A stretch of DNA of 64,000 nucleotides from Limnomonas spitsbergensis (Eukaryota; Chlorophyta; Chlorophyceae; Chlamydomonadales), in the NCBI GenBank assembly GCA_037349105.1, contig JAYJMM010000113.1, positions 5,704,001-5,768,000 of the forward strand. The letters run 5' to 3'. Under the pieces are notes generated by a model, which was not told the origin of the DNA, searched no databases, and saw nothing but the letters and a program-made list of their open reading frames with translations. Positions 1 through 13,400 of this stretch are shown piece by piece. The position numbers and the translations under genes were made by a program. Each line of letters starts with the position of its first letter. Position 1 is the stretch's first letter.

Positions 1-3000
1 GGCTTGAGACTCTCCAGCTGCAGCCCAAACTCCTGCATCACGGACCCACTGACGGAGCGCACTGTGCTGATCAAAGCCACAGTCAGACGGCGAAGGTGCT
101 CCTCAGGCCTAACCAATGCCTACAAGTCAGCAGTGCAGGACAGGTCAGGGTTTAGGGTTTAAGGACTTTGTTGACGATGCTTCCCAAAGCACACACACCT
201 TTTTTTAGTCCTGCATGCGGTGGTGTAATGTTCCAGAACTGGTGTAATACACATATTTTGAAGGGTGTCATAACAGCAATCAGGCCTAAGGTGTCCCCTG
301 GGCGGATTCTGCCTGACCTCTGCTCTCTGCCTACCTTCTTGCCCAGTTCCCTGATCAACTCCGCTTGCTGCTTCTTATCCTTGTCCTGAGTGCGGCGCTG
401 AGACTTGACCACGCTGCACAGAAATCACGGGGATATATCAGGTCACATTCCACGGCGTACAGGCCAATAAATGAGGGTTCTGATACCAAACAGTATTGAG
501 TTTTGAGAATATCACATTCCGAGTCAGAAGAGCTTCTGATAGTGTTAGCTGGCAACGCTCAATCTGCTATACTGCATGCTATATGAGTGAGATACACCAG
601 CAGGAAACACAGGCCGAAACACTTCCGACGACTCACATGCATGCCCTTAACCCTGACAACTCACGTGCGCACCCTAAACCCTGACCACTCAAATGCACAC
701 CCTAAACCCCGACAACTCGCATGCATACCCTACACCCTGACAGTTCACATTAACACCCTAAGCCCTGACAATTCACGTGCACAATATAAGCCTGACAATT
801 CATATCCACACCCTGACAACTCACATGCATGCCCTTGACCCTGACAACTCACGTGCACACCATAAACCCTGACCACTCACATGCACGCCATACACCCTGA
901 CAACTCACATGCATGCCCTTGACCCTGACAACTCACGTGCACACCCTAAACCCTGACCACTCACATGCACGCCATACACCCTGACAACTCACATGCATGC
1001 CCTTGACCCTGACAACTCACGTGCACACCCTAAACCCTGACCACTCACATGCACACCCTAAACCCCGACAACTCGCATGCATACCCTACACCCTGACAGC
1101 TCACATTAACACCCTAAGCCCTGACAATTCACGTGCACACTCTAAACCCTGACAATTCATATCCACACCCTGACCACTCACATGCACACCCTAAACCCTG
1201 ACCAGTCACATGCACGCCATACACCCTGACGACTCACATGCATGCCCTTAACCCTGACAACTCACGTGCACACCCTAAACTCTGACCACTCACATGCACA
1301 CCCTAAACCCCGACAACTCGCATGCATACCCTACACCCTGACAGCTCACATTAACACCCTAAGCCCTGACAATTCACGTGCACAATCTAAACACTGACAA
1401 TTCATATCCACACCCTGACAACTGACATGCATACCCTAAACCCCGACCACTCACGTGCACACCCTAAACCCTGACCACTCACATGCACGCCATACACCCT
1501 GACAACTCACATGCATGCCCTTGACCCTGACAACTCACGTGCACACCCTAAACCCTGACCACTCACATGCATACCCTACACCCCGACAACTCGCATGCAT
1601 ACCCTACACCCTGACAGGTCACATTAACACCCTAAGCCCTGACAATTCACGTGCACACTCTAAACCCTGACAATTCATATCCACACCCTGACCACTCACA
1701 TGCACACCCTAAACCCTGACCAGTCACATGCACGCCATACACCCTGACGACTCACATGCATGTCCTTAACCCTGACAACTCACGTGCACACCCTAAACTC
1801 TGACCACTCACATGCACACCCTAAACCCCGACAACTCGCATGCATACCCTACACCCTGACAGCTCACATTAACACCCTAAGCCCTGACAATTCACGTGCA
1901 CAATCTAAACACTGACAATTCATATCCACACCCTGACAAATCACATGCATACCCTAAACCCCGACCACTCACGTGCACACCCTAAACCCTGACCAGTCAC
2001 ATGCACACCCTACACCCCGACCACTCACATGCACACCTTAAACCCTGACCACTCACATGCACACCCCAAACCCTGACCACTCATATGCATACCCTAAACC
2101 CGACCACTCACATGCACACCCTAAACCCCGACCACTCACATGCACACCCTAAACCCCGACCACTCACATGCACACCCTACACACTGGCAACTCACATGCA
2201 TACCCCGAACCCTGACAACTCACGTGCACACCCTAAACTCTGACCACTCACATGCACACCCTAAACCCCGACAACTCGCATGCATACCCTACACCCTGAC
2301 AGCTCGCATTAATACCCTAAGCCCTGGCAATTCACGTGCACACTCTAAACCCTGACAATTCATATCCACACCCTGACCACTCACATGCACACCCTAAACC
2401 CTGACCAGTCACATGCACGCCATACACCCTGACGACTCACATGCATGCCCTTAACCCTGACAACTCACGTGCACACCCTAAACTCTGACCACTCACATGC
2501 ACACCCTAAACCCCGACAACTCGCATGCATACCCTACACCCTGACAGCTCACATTAACACCCTAAGCCCTGACAATTCACGTGCACACTCTAAACCCTGA
2601 CAATTCATATCCACACCCTGACCACTCACATGCACACCCTAAACCCTGACCAGTCACATGCACGCCATACACCCTGACGACTCACATGCATGCCCTTAAC
2701 CCTGACAACTCACGTGCACACCCTAAACTCTGACCACTCACATGCACACCCTAAACCCCGACAACTCGCATGCATACCCTACACCCCGACAGCTCACATT
2801 AACACCCTAAGCCCTGACAATTCACGTGCACAATCTAAACACTGACAATTCATATCCACACCCTGACAACTCACATGCATACCCTTGACCCTGACAACTC
2901 ACGTGCACACCCTAAACCCTGACCACTCACATGCACGCCATACACCCTGACAACTCACATGCATGCCCTTGACCCTGACAACTCACGTGCACACCCTAAA

Positions 3001-6000
3001 CCCTGACCACTCACATGCATACCCTACACCCCGACAACTCGCATGCATACCCTACACCCTGACAGGTCACATTAACACCCTAAGCCCTGACAATTCACGT
3101 GCACACTCTAAACCCTGACAATTCATATCCGCACCCTGACCACTCACATGCACACCCTAAACCCTGACCAGTCACATGCACGCCATACACCCTGACGACT
3201 CACATGCATGCCCTTAACCCTGACAACTCACGTGCACACCCTAAACTCTGACCACTCACATGCACACCCTAAACCCCGACAACTCGCATGCATACCCTAC
3301 ACCCTGACAGCTCACATTAACACCCTAAGCCCTGACAATTCACGTGCACAATCTAAACACTGACAATTCATATCAACACCCTGACAACTCACATGCATAC
3401 CCTAAACCCCGACCACTCACGTGCACACCCTAAACCCTGACCACTCACATGCACGCCATACACCCTGACAACTCACATGCATGCCCTTGACCCTGACAAC
3501 TCACGTGCACACCCTAAACCCTGACCACTCACATGCACACCCTAAACCCCGACAACTCGCATGCATACCCTACACCCTGACAGGTCACATTAACACCCTA
3601 AGCCCTGGCAATTCACGTGCACACTCTAAACCCTGACAATTCATATCCACACCCTGACCACTCACATGCACACCCTAAACCCTGACCAGTCACATGCACG
3701 CCATACACCCTGACGACTCACATGCATGTCCTTAACCCTGACAACTCACGTGCACACCCTAAACTCTGACCACTCACATGCACACCCTAAACCCCGACAA
3801 CTCGCATGCATACCCTACACCCTGGCAGCTCACATTAACACCCTAAGCCCTGACAATTCACGTGCACAATCTAAACACTGACAATTCATATCCACACCCT
3901 GACAACTCACATGCATACCCTAAACCCCAGCCACTCACGTGCACACCCTAAACCCTGACCAGTCACATGCACACCCTACACCCCGACCACTCACATGCAC
4001 ACCCTAAACCCTGACCACTCGCATGCACACCCCAAACCCTGACCACTCATATGCATACCCTAAACCCGACCACTCACACGCACACCCTAAACCCCGACCA
4101 CTCACATGCACACCCCAAACCCTGACCACTCACATGCACACCCTAAACACTGGCAACTCACATGCATACCCCGAACCCTGACAACTCACGTGCACACCCT
4201 AAACTCTGACCACTCACATGCACACCCTAAACCCCGACAACTCGCATGCATACCCTACACCCTGACAGCTCGCATTAACACCCTAAGCCCTGACAATTCA
4301 CGTGCACACTCTAAACCCTGACAATTCATATCCATACCCTAAACCCTGACAGTTCACATTAACACCCTAAACCCTGACAATTCACGTGCACAATCTAAAC
4401 CCTGACAATTCATATACACACCCTGACAACTCACACGCATACCTTAAACCCTGACCATTCACATGCACACCCTAAACCCTGACAACTCGCATGCATACCC
4501 TACACCCTGACAGCTCACATAAACACCCTAAGCCCTGACAATTCACGCGCACACTCTAAACCCTGACAATTCATATCCACACCCTGACAACTCACATGCA
4601 TACCCTAAACCCCGACCACTCACGTGCACTACCTAAACCCTGACCAGTCACATGCACACCCTAAACCCTGGCAACTCACATGCATACCGTTAACCCTGAC
4701 AACTCACGTGCACACCTTAAACTCTGACCACTCACATGCACACCCTACACCCTGACAACTCGCATGCATACCCTACACCCGACAGCTTGCATTAACACCC
4801 TAAGCCCTGACAATTCACGTGCACACTCTAAACCTTGACAATTCATATCCGTCCATACCCTAAACCCTGACATCTCACATCAACACCCTAAGCCCTGACA
4901 ATTCACGTGCACAATCTAAACCCTGGCAATCTATATCCACACCCTGACAACTCGCATGCATACCATAAACCCTGACCACTCACATGCACACCCTAAACCC
5001 TGACCACTCACATGCACACCCTAAACCCTGACCACTCACATGCACGCCATAAGCCCTGCCCACTCACATGCACACCCTACACCCTGACAGGTCACATTAA
5101 CACCCTAAGCCCTGGCAATTCACGTGCACACTCTAAACCCTGACAATTCATATCCACACCCTGACCACTCACATGCACACCCTAAACCCTGACCAGTCAC
5201 ATGCACGCCATACACCCTGACGACTCACATGCATGTCCTTAACCCTGACAACTCACGTGCACACCCTAAACTCTGACCACTCACATGCACACCCTAAACC
5301 CCGACAACTCGCATGCATACCCTACACCCTGGCAGCTCACATTAACACCCTAAGCCCTGACAATTCACGTGCACAATCTAAACACTGACAATTCATATCC
5401 ACACCCTGACAACTCACATGCATACCCTAAACCCCGACCACTCACGTGCACACCCTAAACCCTGACCAGTCACATGCACACCCTACACCCCGACCACTCA
5501 CATGCACACCCTTGACCCTGACCACTCGCATGCACACCCCAAACCCTGACCACTCATATGCATACCCTAAACCCGACCACTCACACGCACACCCTAAACC
5601 CCGACCACTCACATGCACACCCCAAACCCTGACCACTCACATGCACACCCTAAACACTGGCAACTCACATGCATACCCCGAACCCTGACAACTCACGTGC
5701 ACACCCTAAACTCTGACCACTCACATGCACACCCTAAACCCCGACAACTCGCATGCATACCCTACACCCTGACAGCTCGCATTAACACCCTAAGCCCTGA
5801 CAATTCACGTGCACACTCTAAACCCTGCCAATTCATATCCATACCCTAAACCCTGACAGTTCACATTAACACCCTAAACCCTGACAATTCACGTGCACAA
5901 TCTAAACCCTGACAATTCATATCCACACCCTGACAACTCACACGCATACCCTAAACCCTGACCATTCACATGCACACCCTAAACCCTGACAACTCGCACG

Positions 6001-9000
6001 CATACCCTACACCCTGACAGCTCACATAAACACCCTAAGCCCTGACAATTCACGCGCACACTCTAAACCCTGACAATTCATATCCACACCCTGACAACTC
6101 ACATGCATACCCTAAACCCCGACCACTCACGTGCACTACCTAAACCCTGACCAGTCACATGCACACCCTAAACCCTAGCAACTCACATGCATACCGTTAA
6201 CCCTGACAACTCACGTGCACACCTTAAACTCTGACCACTCACATGCACACCCTACACCCTGACAACTCGCATGCATACCCTACACCCGACAGCTTGCATT
6301 AACACCCTAAGCCCTGACAATTCACGTGCACACTCTAAACCTTGACAATTCATATCCGTCCATACCCTAAACCCTGACATCTCACATCAACACCCTAAGC
6401 CCTGACAATTCACGTGCACAATCTAAACCCTGGCAATCTATATCCACACCCTGACAACTCGCATGCATACCATAAACCCTGACCACTCACATGCACACCC
6501 TAAACCCTGACCACTCACATGCACACCCTAAACCCTGACCACTCACATGCACGCCATAAGCCCTGCCCACTCACATGCACACCCTAAACCCTGACCACTC
6601 ACATGCACACCCTAAACCCTGGCAACTCAAGTGCACACCCTAAACCCCGACCACTCACATGCACACCCTTAACCCTGACAACTCACGTGCACACCCTAAA
6701 CCCTGACAACTCACATGTACACCCTTAACCCTGACAACTCACATGCACACCCTAAGCCCTGTCCACTCACATGCACACCCTAAGCCCTGACCACTCACAT
6801 GCACACCCTAAACCCTGACAACTCACGTGCACACCCTAAACCCTGACAACTCACATACACACCCTACACCCTGACAACACAAATGCACACCCTACACCCT
6901 GACAACTGATATGAACATCCTAAACCCTAACAACTCACAGACACATCCTACACCCTGACAACGCACATGCTCAACCTTAACCTTGACAACACACATGTAT
7001 ACCCTAAACGCTGACAACTTGCATGCACACCCCAAGACCCTGACAACTCACGTGCACACCCTAAACGCTGTCAACTCACGTGCTCACCCTAAACCCTGAC
7101 AACTCACGTGCACATCATAAACCCTGACAACTCACGTGCACACCTCCATGGGAAAGGCAGCACCGTTCCTGGCCACCACGCATGGCAGGCCTGGATATTG
7201 GAGCGTCACACCGTACCGCTCCTTGTAGTACTGTTCTACGCTGACCTCACGGTCATTCTCATCCTTGAGCTTAAAAGTCGTGTCACGAGCAGACAAGGTA
7301 CTGATGCCCTTGAGATACACACGCCTGCGTGTGTGCGACAGCTCCACCTGGTCAAAGATTGGGGCACAACAGATCAAGGCACTCAATGCCGGATAAGGCA
7401 GGGTAATAGGGTATACATGTTGGCATGTCATGGAGGATAGTCACTCAAGCAGGCTACACAGATTTTTAATTTACCCAGCCAAACAGAGGCAGCCCTCATG
7501 CAACGGTGCAAGAGGCCCATTTGCCACCAGCAGTCCACGCAGGATTGAGGACTCCATTAAATTGCAAAGCCCCACTCTAGTCTCTCAAAGCCACTCAGCT
7601 CCCTTGCTCCTTCGAGGAGTGCCCCCCTCTGCCGCCGCCCAAGCACCTGATAGTCAGATATGTCGGCCCTCGCAGCGACGGCCCTGTCTTTGAGCTTCAC
7701 AAGTTCTGATATGTCCCTAAGACGCGCTGCCTTCACCAGGACGTCCATCAGAGGCCCGTCCTCCAACACAGCACCGACCTGTGCACACAAGCAGAAAGAA
7801 ACACGCATTCCGGTCATTACTTACGCTGCTATTACAAGAAGCAGGTGCAGGCAAGCTGTATAAATCGCTTGGCAATGTTTGCCAGCAGTGATGCAAATTT
7901 TCAGGGCATTGCTCAAGAGGGACCCTGGGTGCCATCTACACGGCTCCTTCCACTGGGGAACAAACAACAAGCAGGTGCAGACAAGTTTGTAAATTCCTTG
8001 GAATTATTGCGAAATCTTCTGCCAAAGTGATGCCAAAGTGATAGGGTATATTGCTCTCAGGAGGTAGCCTGAGTACGGTCCACATTTCTCCTTCCACTGG
8101 GGAACAAACAACATGGCTGCACTCCCTCATGACTAGCACAAGTGTATTATTTTGGAAAAGCTTCCCTGTCAAGATTTGATGCAGGCATTTTACCAGGCAC
8201 AACTTGATCAGGAAGCGGGTCTCGCAAATTCGACGAGTTCACAAGGTCTGTCCGCTCCCTTTTCCAACCCCAATGACGCCCCCAGCCCCCTTGCAATCAC
8301 CTGGTGGTCAACACACAAGAGAAGACCCGCTTTAAGAACTCGGACGGAGGAGGTGAGGCCTGACAGGCGCTGCAATTTTGCAAGCATTCACAACACGGTG
8401 TTATCGATTGGTGCTTCAGCCACAATACAGCTACGTCACACCCTACGGCTGCGGTGGCCTAGCACAGCGAGCCCTGGTGCTTTGGCCATTGGCCGTAGGC
8501 CAGTCAAGGTTTTGTCCTGAACGGCCCAGTGGTGGCCGCCAAGCGGCCTGTCAAAGGGGTCCTCGTACGCACTCAGATAGAGACACCAGCAATCATAAGG
8601 GGGGCCGCTTCAGAGAACTAGAAGCGAGGGAATAATCCATGAGCAACCGCAAATGCAGGGTGAGCAGTTTGTATGCAGGATGTCTCCTCCCTCGTCACCT
8701 TCAACCAGTGCGGTCCAAAGGGATACGCTTGATCAGCTTTCTTGTAGCTCAGGTACCCTGAGCGAGTGCGCACACTGTCCGGGTCCGCCGCAACTGCCGC
8801 CTTTAACACCATACCGCACCAATTCAGGAAAGGAGCAAGAGAGGCGGGGGAGCCTGTCCCTTTCATGTAGGCCTGCAGTGACTCTTGTGCGTTGAAGCTG
8901 CCAACCTTGCACAGCTTGACCTGAAGGAGCAGCAGCAGTGAGCATGAAGTGTGCAGCAAACCGCCTAGGGCAAGCCTGTGGGTGGATTTCACTGTGCCGA

Positions 9001-9760
9001 TGAACCCTCGCTCAGCCTACGGCCTAGTTGTAGGGCCTGCTGCACCTGGAATGTCTGGCTGTAGGCTATGATGTAGCTGAATTGTAGTAGACGCATACGT
9101 AAGTATTAAGAGCATGTTCACCGGAGCAGTGGCGGTGAGTAAAAAAACGTATGCAGCAGGTGCAGTAAGCATAAAAAGTATGAAGTAGTAGTTACAGTGA
9201 CTCAGTCAGGCTCTGATGCAACAGATGCCCCGAGCTGCACTTGCTGACCCAGGCTCTGGAGATTCGGGCAGCCCAGTCAGCATGCATGGCCTGTCTGTTG
9301 CCTACCTTGAAGTCCTGCACCGCAGCTCCTTTGCCCAGGCGCACGCTGAAGCTATCCTCTGCCCCCAGGTTGTCACGGACGCTGCACATGGAGGCCGAGT
9401 TGTCGTAGTAATACTGGGTGGCCCAACCTTGGTCGGCTGCCAGCTCTTTCATGACTGCAGCTGCTTCCTCCCTGTGAATCAGGCCAGCTCTTTTGCGCTG
9501 CGCAGGGTAAGGGGTACCAGCTCCGGCTCCCGACTGTTCCGCTCTGGGCATCATTTGAATGTCGACGGTGTATTGATGTGTCATAACCGGGTTGCGTATC
9601 TTGAGCCAAAAAATGTTTGTCAGCACCTCGAAGTGTATGCCTGCCTTTCCTTGACCTGGGCTCACAGCGCGAATGCTGCCGTTGAGCTGCGATTAGCAAC
9701 GTTGGGAATCAGGGCTCCGTTTGAATTGCGAGGGATTGCACCTCGAGGGCACTCAGACAT
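1..9760 (-). CDS. AGO: Argonaute, 5' part (N domain, PAZ, start of L2); runs off the left edge
   Basis: Small-RNA-binding core protein of RNA silencing. Exons read on the minus strand: 9742-9760, 9306-9655, 8699-8920, 8301-8369, 7647-7778, 7136-7347, 335-413, 1-119 (partial). All junctions are GT-AG and keep frame for 400 residues. The chosen ATG (9758-9760) gives a very short start, MSECPRGQGKAGIHFEVLTN; it is the weakest junction. The N domain follows (NIFWLKIRNP, then VQDFKVKLCKVGSF), linker GLTSSVRVLKAGLLL, and PAZ at about residues 225-345 (HTRRRVYLKGIST, VEQYYKERYGVTLQYPGLPC, FPMEVC). KKQQAELIRELGKK and VMQEFGLQLESLK match the start of L2. MID and PIWI, including the slicer residues, are outside the window, so catalytic status is unknown. 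Intron 414-7135 is filled by a 28-bp satellite. Family assignment is by recognition of PAZ and N-domain patterns. Confidence 0.85.
414..629 (-). other. Intron sequence outside the satellite, 3' end of the Argonaute intron
   Basis: Unique-looking sequence between the satellite and the acceptor next to 413. No motif was seen beyond the acceptor. A TTTAGGG-like tract at about 149-162 (AGGGTTTAGGGTTTAAGG) lies in the neighbouring short intron 120-334. Confidence 0.6.
630..7135. repeat. 28-bp satellite array inside an Argonaute intron
   Basis: Monomers of about 28 bp, of the form CACATGCACACCCTAAACCC plus TGACNACT, tile this stretch with variants (CACGTGCACA, CATATCCACA, CATTAACACC). The core contains telomere-like CCCTAAA. 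Higher-order structure is clear: blocks of about 0.25-0.5 kb recur from 1,250 to 3,750, and 3564-5070 is repeated almost unchanged at 5071-6577 (offset 1,507 bp). Read on the minus strand, the monomer carries GTGCAC|GTGAGTTGTCAGGG, the same sequence as the exon end and 5' splice site at 7135/7136. Short ORFs through it are by-products of repeat composition. Confidence 0.95.
8391..8545 (-). mobile_element. Copy of a GGCC-rich dispersed element (Argonaute intron)
   Basis: Contains CACAATACAGCTACG, GGCCGTAGGCCAGTCAAGG and CCCAGTGGTGGCCGCC. In reverse complement it matches the elements at 11475-11668 and 57305-57482. Related fragments lie at about 12920-13055, 31105-31195, 37015-37135, 48358-48420, 53500-53560 and 56895-56960. 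Non-coding; probably a short non-autonomous transposon family. Confidence 0.55.
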
Positions 9761-10488
9761 GCGCAGAAGTCACTCTCGTACCGTTTTTTGCTCAGTTATC
9801 TTGGAAATGTCCTCTGGCGGACCTGGCCTGTTATTTGCACTCCTTGCTCTAGCATCCTCTCCTTGCCCCCCAGCATGACGGGCAGAGACCAGTACCGATA
9901 ACAATCGGGTCCTGCGGGATCTTTCTCTCACCCGAGCCCGACAGGAAAGCCCGGCAGGAGAGTGCACTGATAACATGCCAAAATCACAAACCGGATGAAA
10001 CACGTTAAAAAGTCGAGCCTGAACTCCCTCCGCCCGTGTGAGAGTGCATATTTGAGATGCAGATTCGGTTGCCACCGGTTGGACCTCTTCACCGGGTACG
10101 CCTCGCGCCTCGTGTCACAAAAGTCTCGCTTGCCAACTCAGCTCAATATTGTGACAACTCAGCTCCAAGTTCGGTTGGGGGAATCACGATTCCGCCTTCA
10201 TTTCAAATAGCCTGCAGCCCTGATATGTTGGACCTTCGCAGCTCAGCTTCATAATTGACTTGACTTGATTGTGACGCCCGATCCCTCCCGCTGCAGGGCA
10301 CAACTTCTTTTCTTTGAACTTGCGAATTCATGACACGAGGGCGAGGGTTTGGCCCGGGCTGGTTAATATCTGGACACACTTTAGCGGAGGAAGCTAGAAG
10401 CTAGAAGCTGGAAAGCCCGAAGCCCATTCTACCCCTGTCTAGTGGCATGGCGAAGCAAACGCCTCGAATTGGTAAGTAAATCGATATC
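9761..10488. promoter_or_regulatory. Divergent intergenic region between Argonaute and the VHS-GAT gene
   Basis: 728 bp separate the two proposed start codons and must hold both promoters and 5' UTRs. No TATA box or other element could be called with confidence. An ATG at 10447 followed by the good donor GTAAGT (10472) suggests an alternative first exon for the plus-strand gene. The assignment as regulatory rests only on position. Confidence 0.4.
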
Positions 10489-13400
10489 ATGGCCAGCCTC
10501 GACCCGGCAAGGCTAGCTGCCACACTGCTGCAACCCTCTCGCCAGGAGGTGTGCTTCCCAGCCATATTCCAGCTTGTCAAAGGCATTGTTCGCGCTGACA
10601 ACGTTGAGGATGACCTGCGCTCGACACTGAAAAACTACCTCAAGCAGGCCAGCGACACGGCGCTCGCCTTGATGAGCCTCACGGTGCGGTGAAGACGACT
10701 ATGTGCACATTAAGCCGACATAAGCCAGTGTAGATGAGCTGGACGTTTGATTCCATGATGCGCCACGAGTGCATGGGCAATATCCGCATGTCAGTTACCA
10801 GTGACATTTTGACCAGGTCCATCTCATGCTACCTATTCACTATCAACGTCCTCTTGGATGTGTGAATTAATCCTCCAAAACATCTCAATGAGCCTCTCGG
10901 CAACGCAATCAGTGTTATGCCATCCCATGCGGCCATACGCCCCTTGAGGACGACATGGCCCCTGACATAACAGCTCTCCTCTCAAGCATTACTACCCTGC
11001 TTTCCCCATGTCAAACCCACCTGGCTGACGCAAATGCCCTGACAGATCATTCACAGCATAGCGCTAAACGGCTCGGCCACGCTCCGCTCACAGCTGGCCG
11101 GCCCCCGCTGGGCACCTAGACTGGAAAAGCAGCTCCTGAAGCCTCAGAGTCAGGCAGTGGGCGCGGCACTGGCGCAGCTGATGATGGATTGGGCTTACCT
11201 TTTCGGGTGGGTCAGAGCTTAAGATGGAGTAATAATTTGCGGGTACGAGTAGTTCAGGATGCTGAGATTAGCCTAGTCACCGTGTTCCTGCCTGTGTGCT
11301 GCGTGCTATCTTTTAGCAACGGAGGACGAGCTCTGGCCCTTGCGGCCACATGGCTACATCCGTATGAAGCTAGTTGGGCAGGATGGCATGTGCGGTATCA
11401 TTCAGCTCGCTGTGCAACCACCCGTCATATCACGTCAAACAAATATAAAGAGTTTTGTCATGATCAGTGATTATTTTAGTGGGTACCGGACCACCTTTGC
11501 TGGGCCGACCCGCGGCCAACCCTGGGCCGATTCTCATTAAACCTGGACCGGCCTCTGGCCGGTGGCCAAAGCAGCAGGGCTAGCCGTACCAGGGGCTTGT
11601 CGCCGGGGGCCACACTACTGCCACAGTGTAGCTAAACTGTGGCTGATAGTGGTATACCACTCACTATAAAAACCACTGTTCATTATGTGTCCTTAACTCC
11701 CACTGCCAGGTTAGGGCTAATGCCTACGCCAACAAAATCCAGTGCTAAATTGCTGGCGATTATTTTAAGTAGCAATGTTTGAACCTCTAAAAACATCACA
11801 CACTTGCCAGACATCCTCACATTCCCTGCTCTCAGGCCTGAGGACCCGCTTGGCAGTTTCAGCCGGGCTGCATTATATGCGGGCTTCCCTAAGCACCGGC
11901 CACAGCTCGACACCGCACTCGACCATCGGTACCATGAGCACCAACTCAGCTCCAGGGCGGTGCAAAGCCTGCAGTCAGTTTCGGGAGCAGTCACTGCCTC
12001 GGGGGCGGCCAGTGGCAGCAGCAGCGGCGGCAGCCCTCCCCTGGGTCCCAGTGACCAGGCGGCCTCAGCCGACGAGGAGCGGCAGATGGGCATGGCGACG
12101 GTGGGGCCTAGAAGGGTGCCTGACTTTGTCAAGATGTTCCGTATAGCTGGGTGCAGCACCTCGGGCGCACCGCAGCAGCACCTGCAGAGCGCGCCAGAGT
12201 CCACGCAAGCCCGGCAGTTGATTCGACTGATGCACGTGCCAGCGCTGGCGGGAGACAATGCCTCGATCACGGGCTTGGGTGTTCACCTGGCCTCGGTGCG
12301 TACTGCTGTGGCTTAAGTTTGCTGTGGCCTGAGGGTGCTGCGGCCCTGCTACCTGGCTTTGTGAAGCCTGGACTGTATTGCAAGATATGGATGTTACCCC
12401 TGCTAGGCTCAAAACACCCGGCCCTTATGATGAATCGTACACACAAAGCATTTCCAGGACCCCTACTCTTCCTCGCAGCCGACCTTGCTCAGATAGTGGC
12501 CCTCACATTCACATGTATTATGAATTCATTACCCCTGTGCAGTGCCCTGCTGCGCTCAGACGGCACTTGCAATGACAGCCACCCTCAAGCATCACATTTC
12601 AATTTTTCCCTCCGTTGTTTTCCCTCCGTCCTCGCCCTCTCTCACTTCCCATGCCCTGGCCGCCCAACCTCACTGACTGTCCACCCACAGATCACATACA
12701 GTAGATTTGCTTTACCTTCCCTCATACTTAACGTTGTTTGGGGTTGAGGGATCTATGTACATATTAGTTACCGTTTGTCGACGCAAGATTTCAGTTGAAA
12801 AAAGGTTTTTCGACAGTTTGCCCCTGCTTTGCCCCGAAGGCAGCATTAAACCAAATCACATTTTTGATGCCTGAGGGTAGGCATAGCAAATCTACGGTAC
12901 ATCAGATCACATGAATCATGGCCTGCAGCCAAGGTTCCTAGCGCAGCAGGCCCTGCTACTCAGGCCACGATGAAGCTGAATTACTCGGGCCACCTGCCGC
13001 TGGCCAGTCAAGGTTAAGTCCCAATCCGCCCAGTGTCGGCCGCTCATCGGTCCTCCTAAGATGGTATGATGCGCACTAAGCCATGAACACCGTCCACCCG
13101 ACAGGTGGCTTCGACCATCAGTGACATGCAGACACACGCCTCTGAGCTCCAAGCACAAGTGGTGGCCACGGAGGCCGTGTTGTTGAAGCATGCGGGCAAT
13201 GCCGGAAACCCCCTGAGCACCAGTGTTGTGGAAGCCGCGCTAGGTCAGGGATACGTTGCTGCTCAGCGGTGCAGCGTGTGGAGGGGCAGGTTGCAGGTGT
13301 GTGGAGGGGCAGGGTGCAGGTGTGTGGAGGGGCAGGGTACAGGTGTGTGGAGGTGCAGGTGTGTGGAGGGGCAGGGTGCAGGTGTGTGGAGGGGCAGGGT

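Noticed and set aside
630..7135. CRISPR-like regular array
   Set aside because: Monomers are contiguous and mutually similar with no unique spacers; the host is a eukaryote.
630..7135. A true telomere or chromosome end
   Set aside because: CCCTAAA occurs once per 28-bp unit, not in pure tandem, and the array lies inside a gene with exons on both sides.
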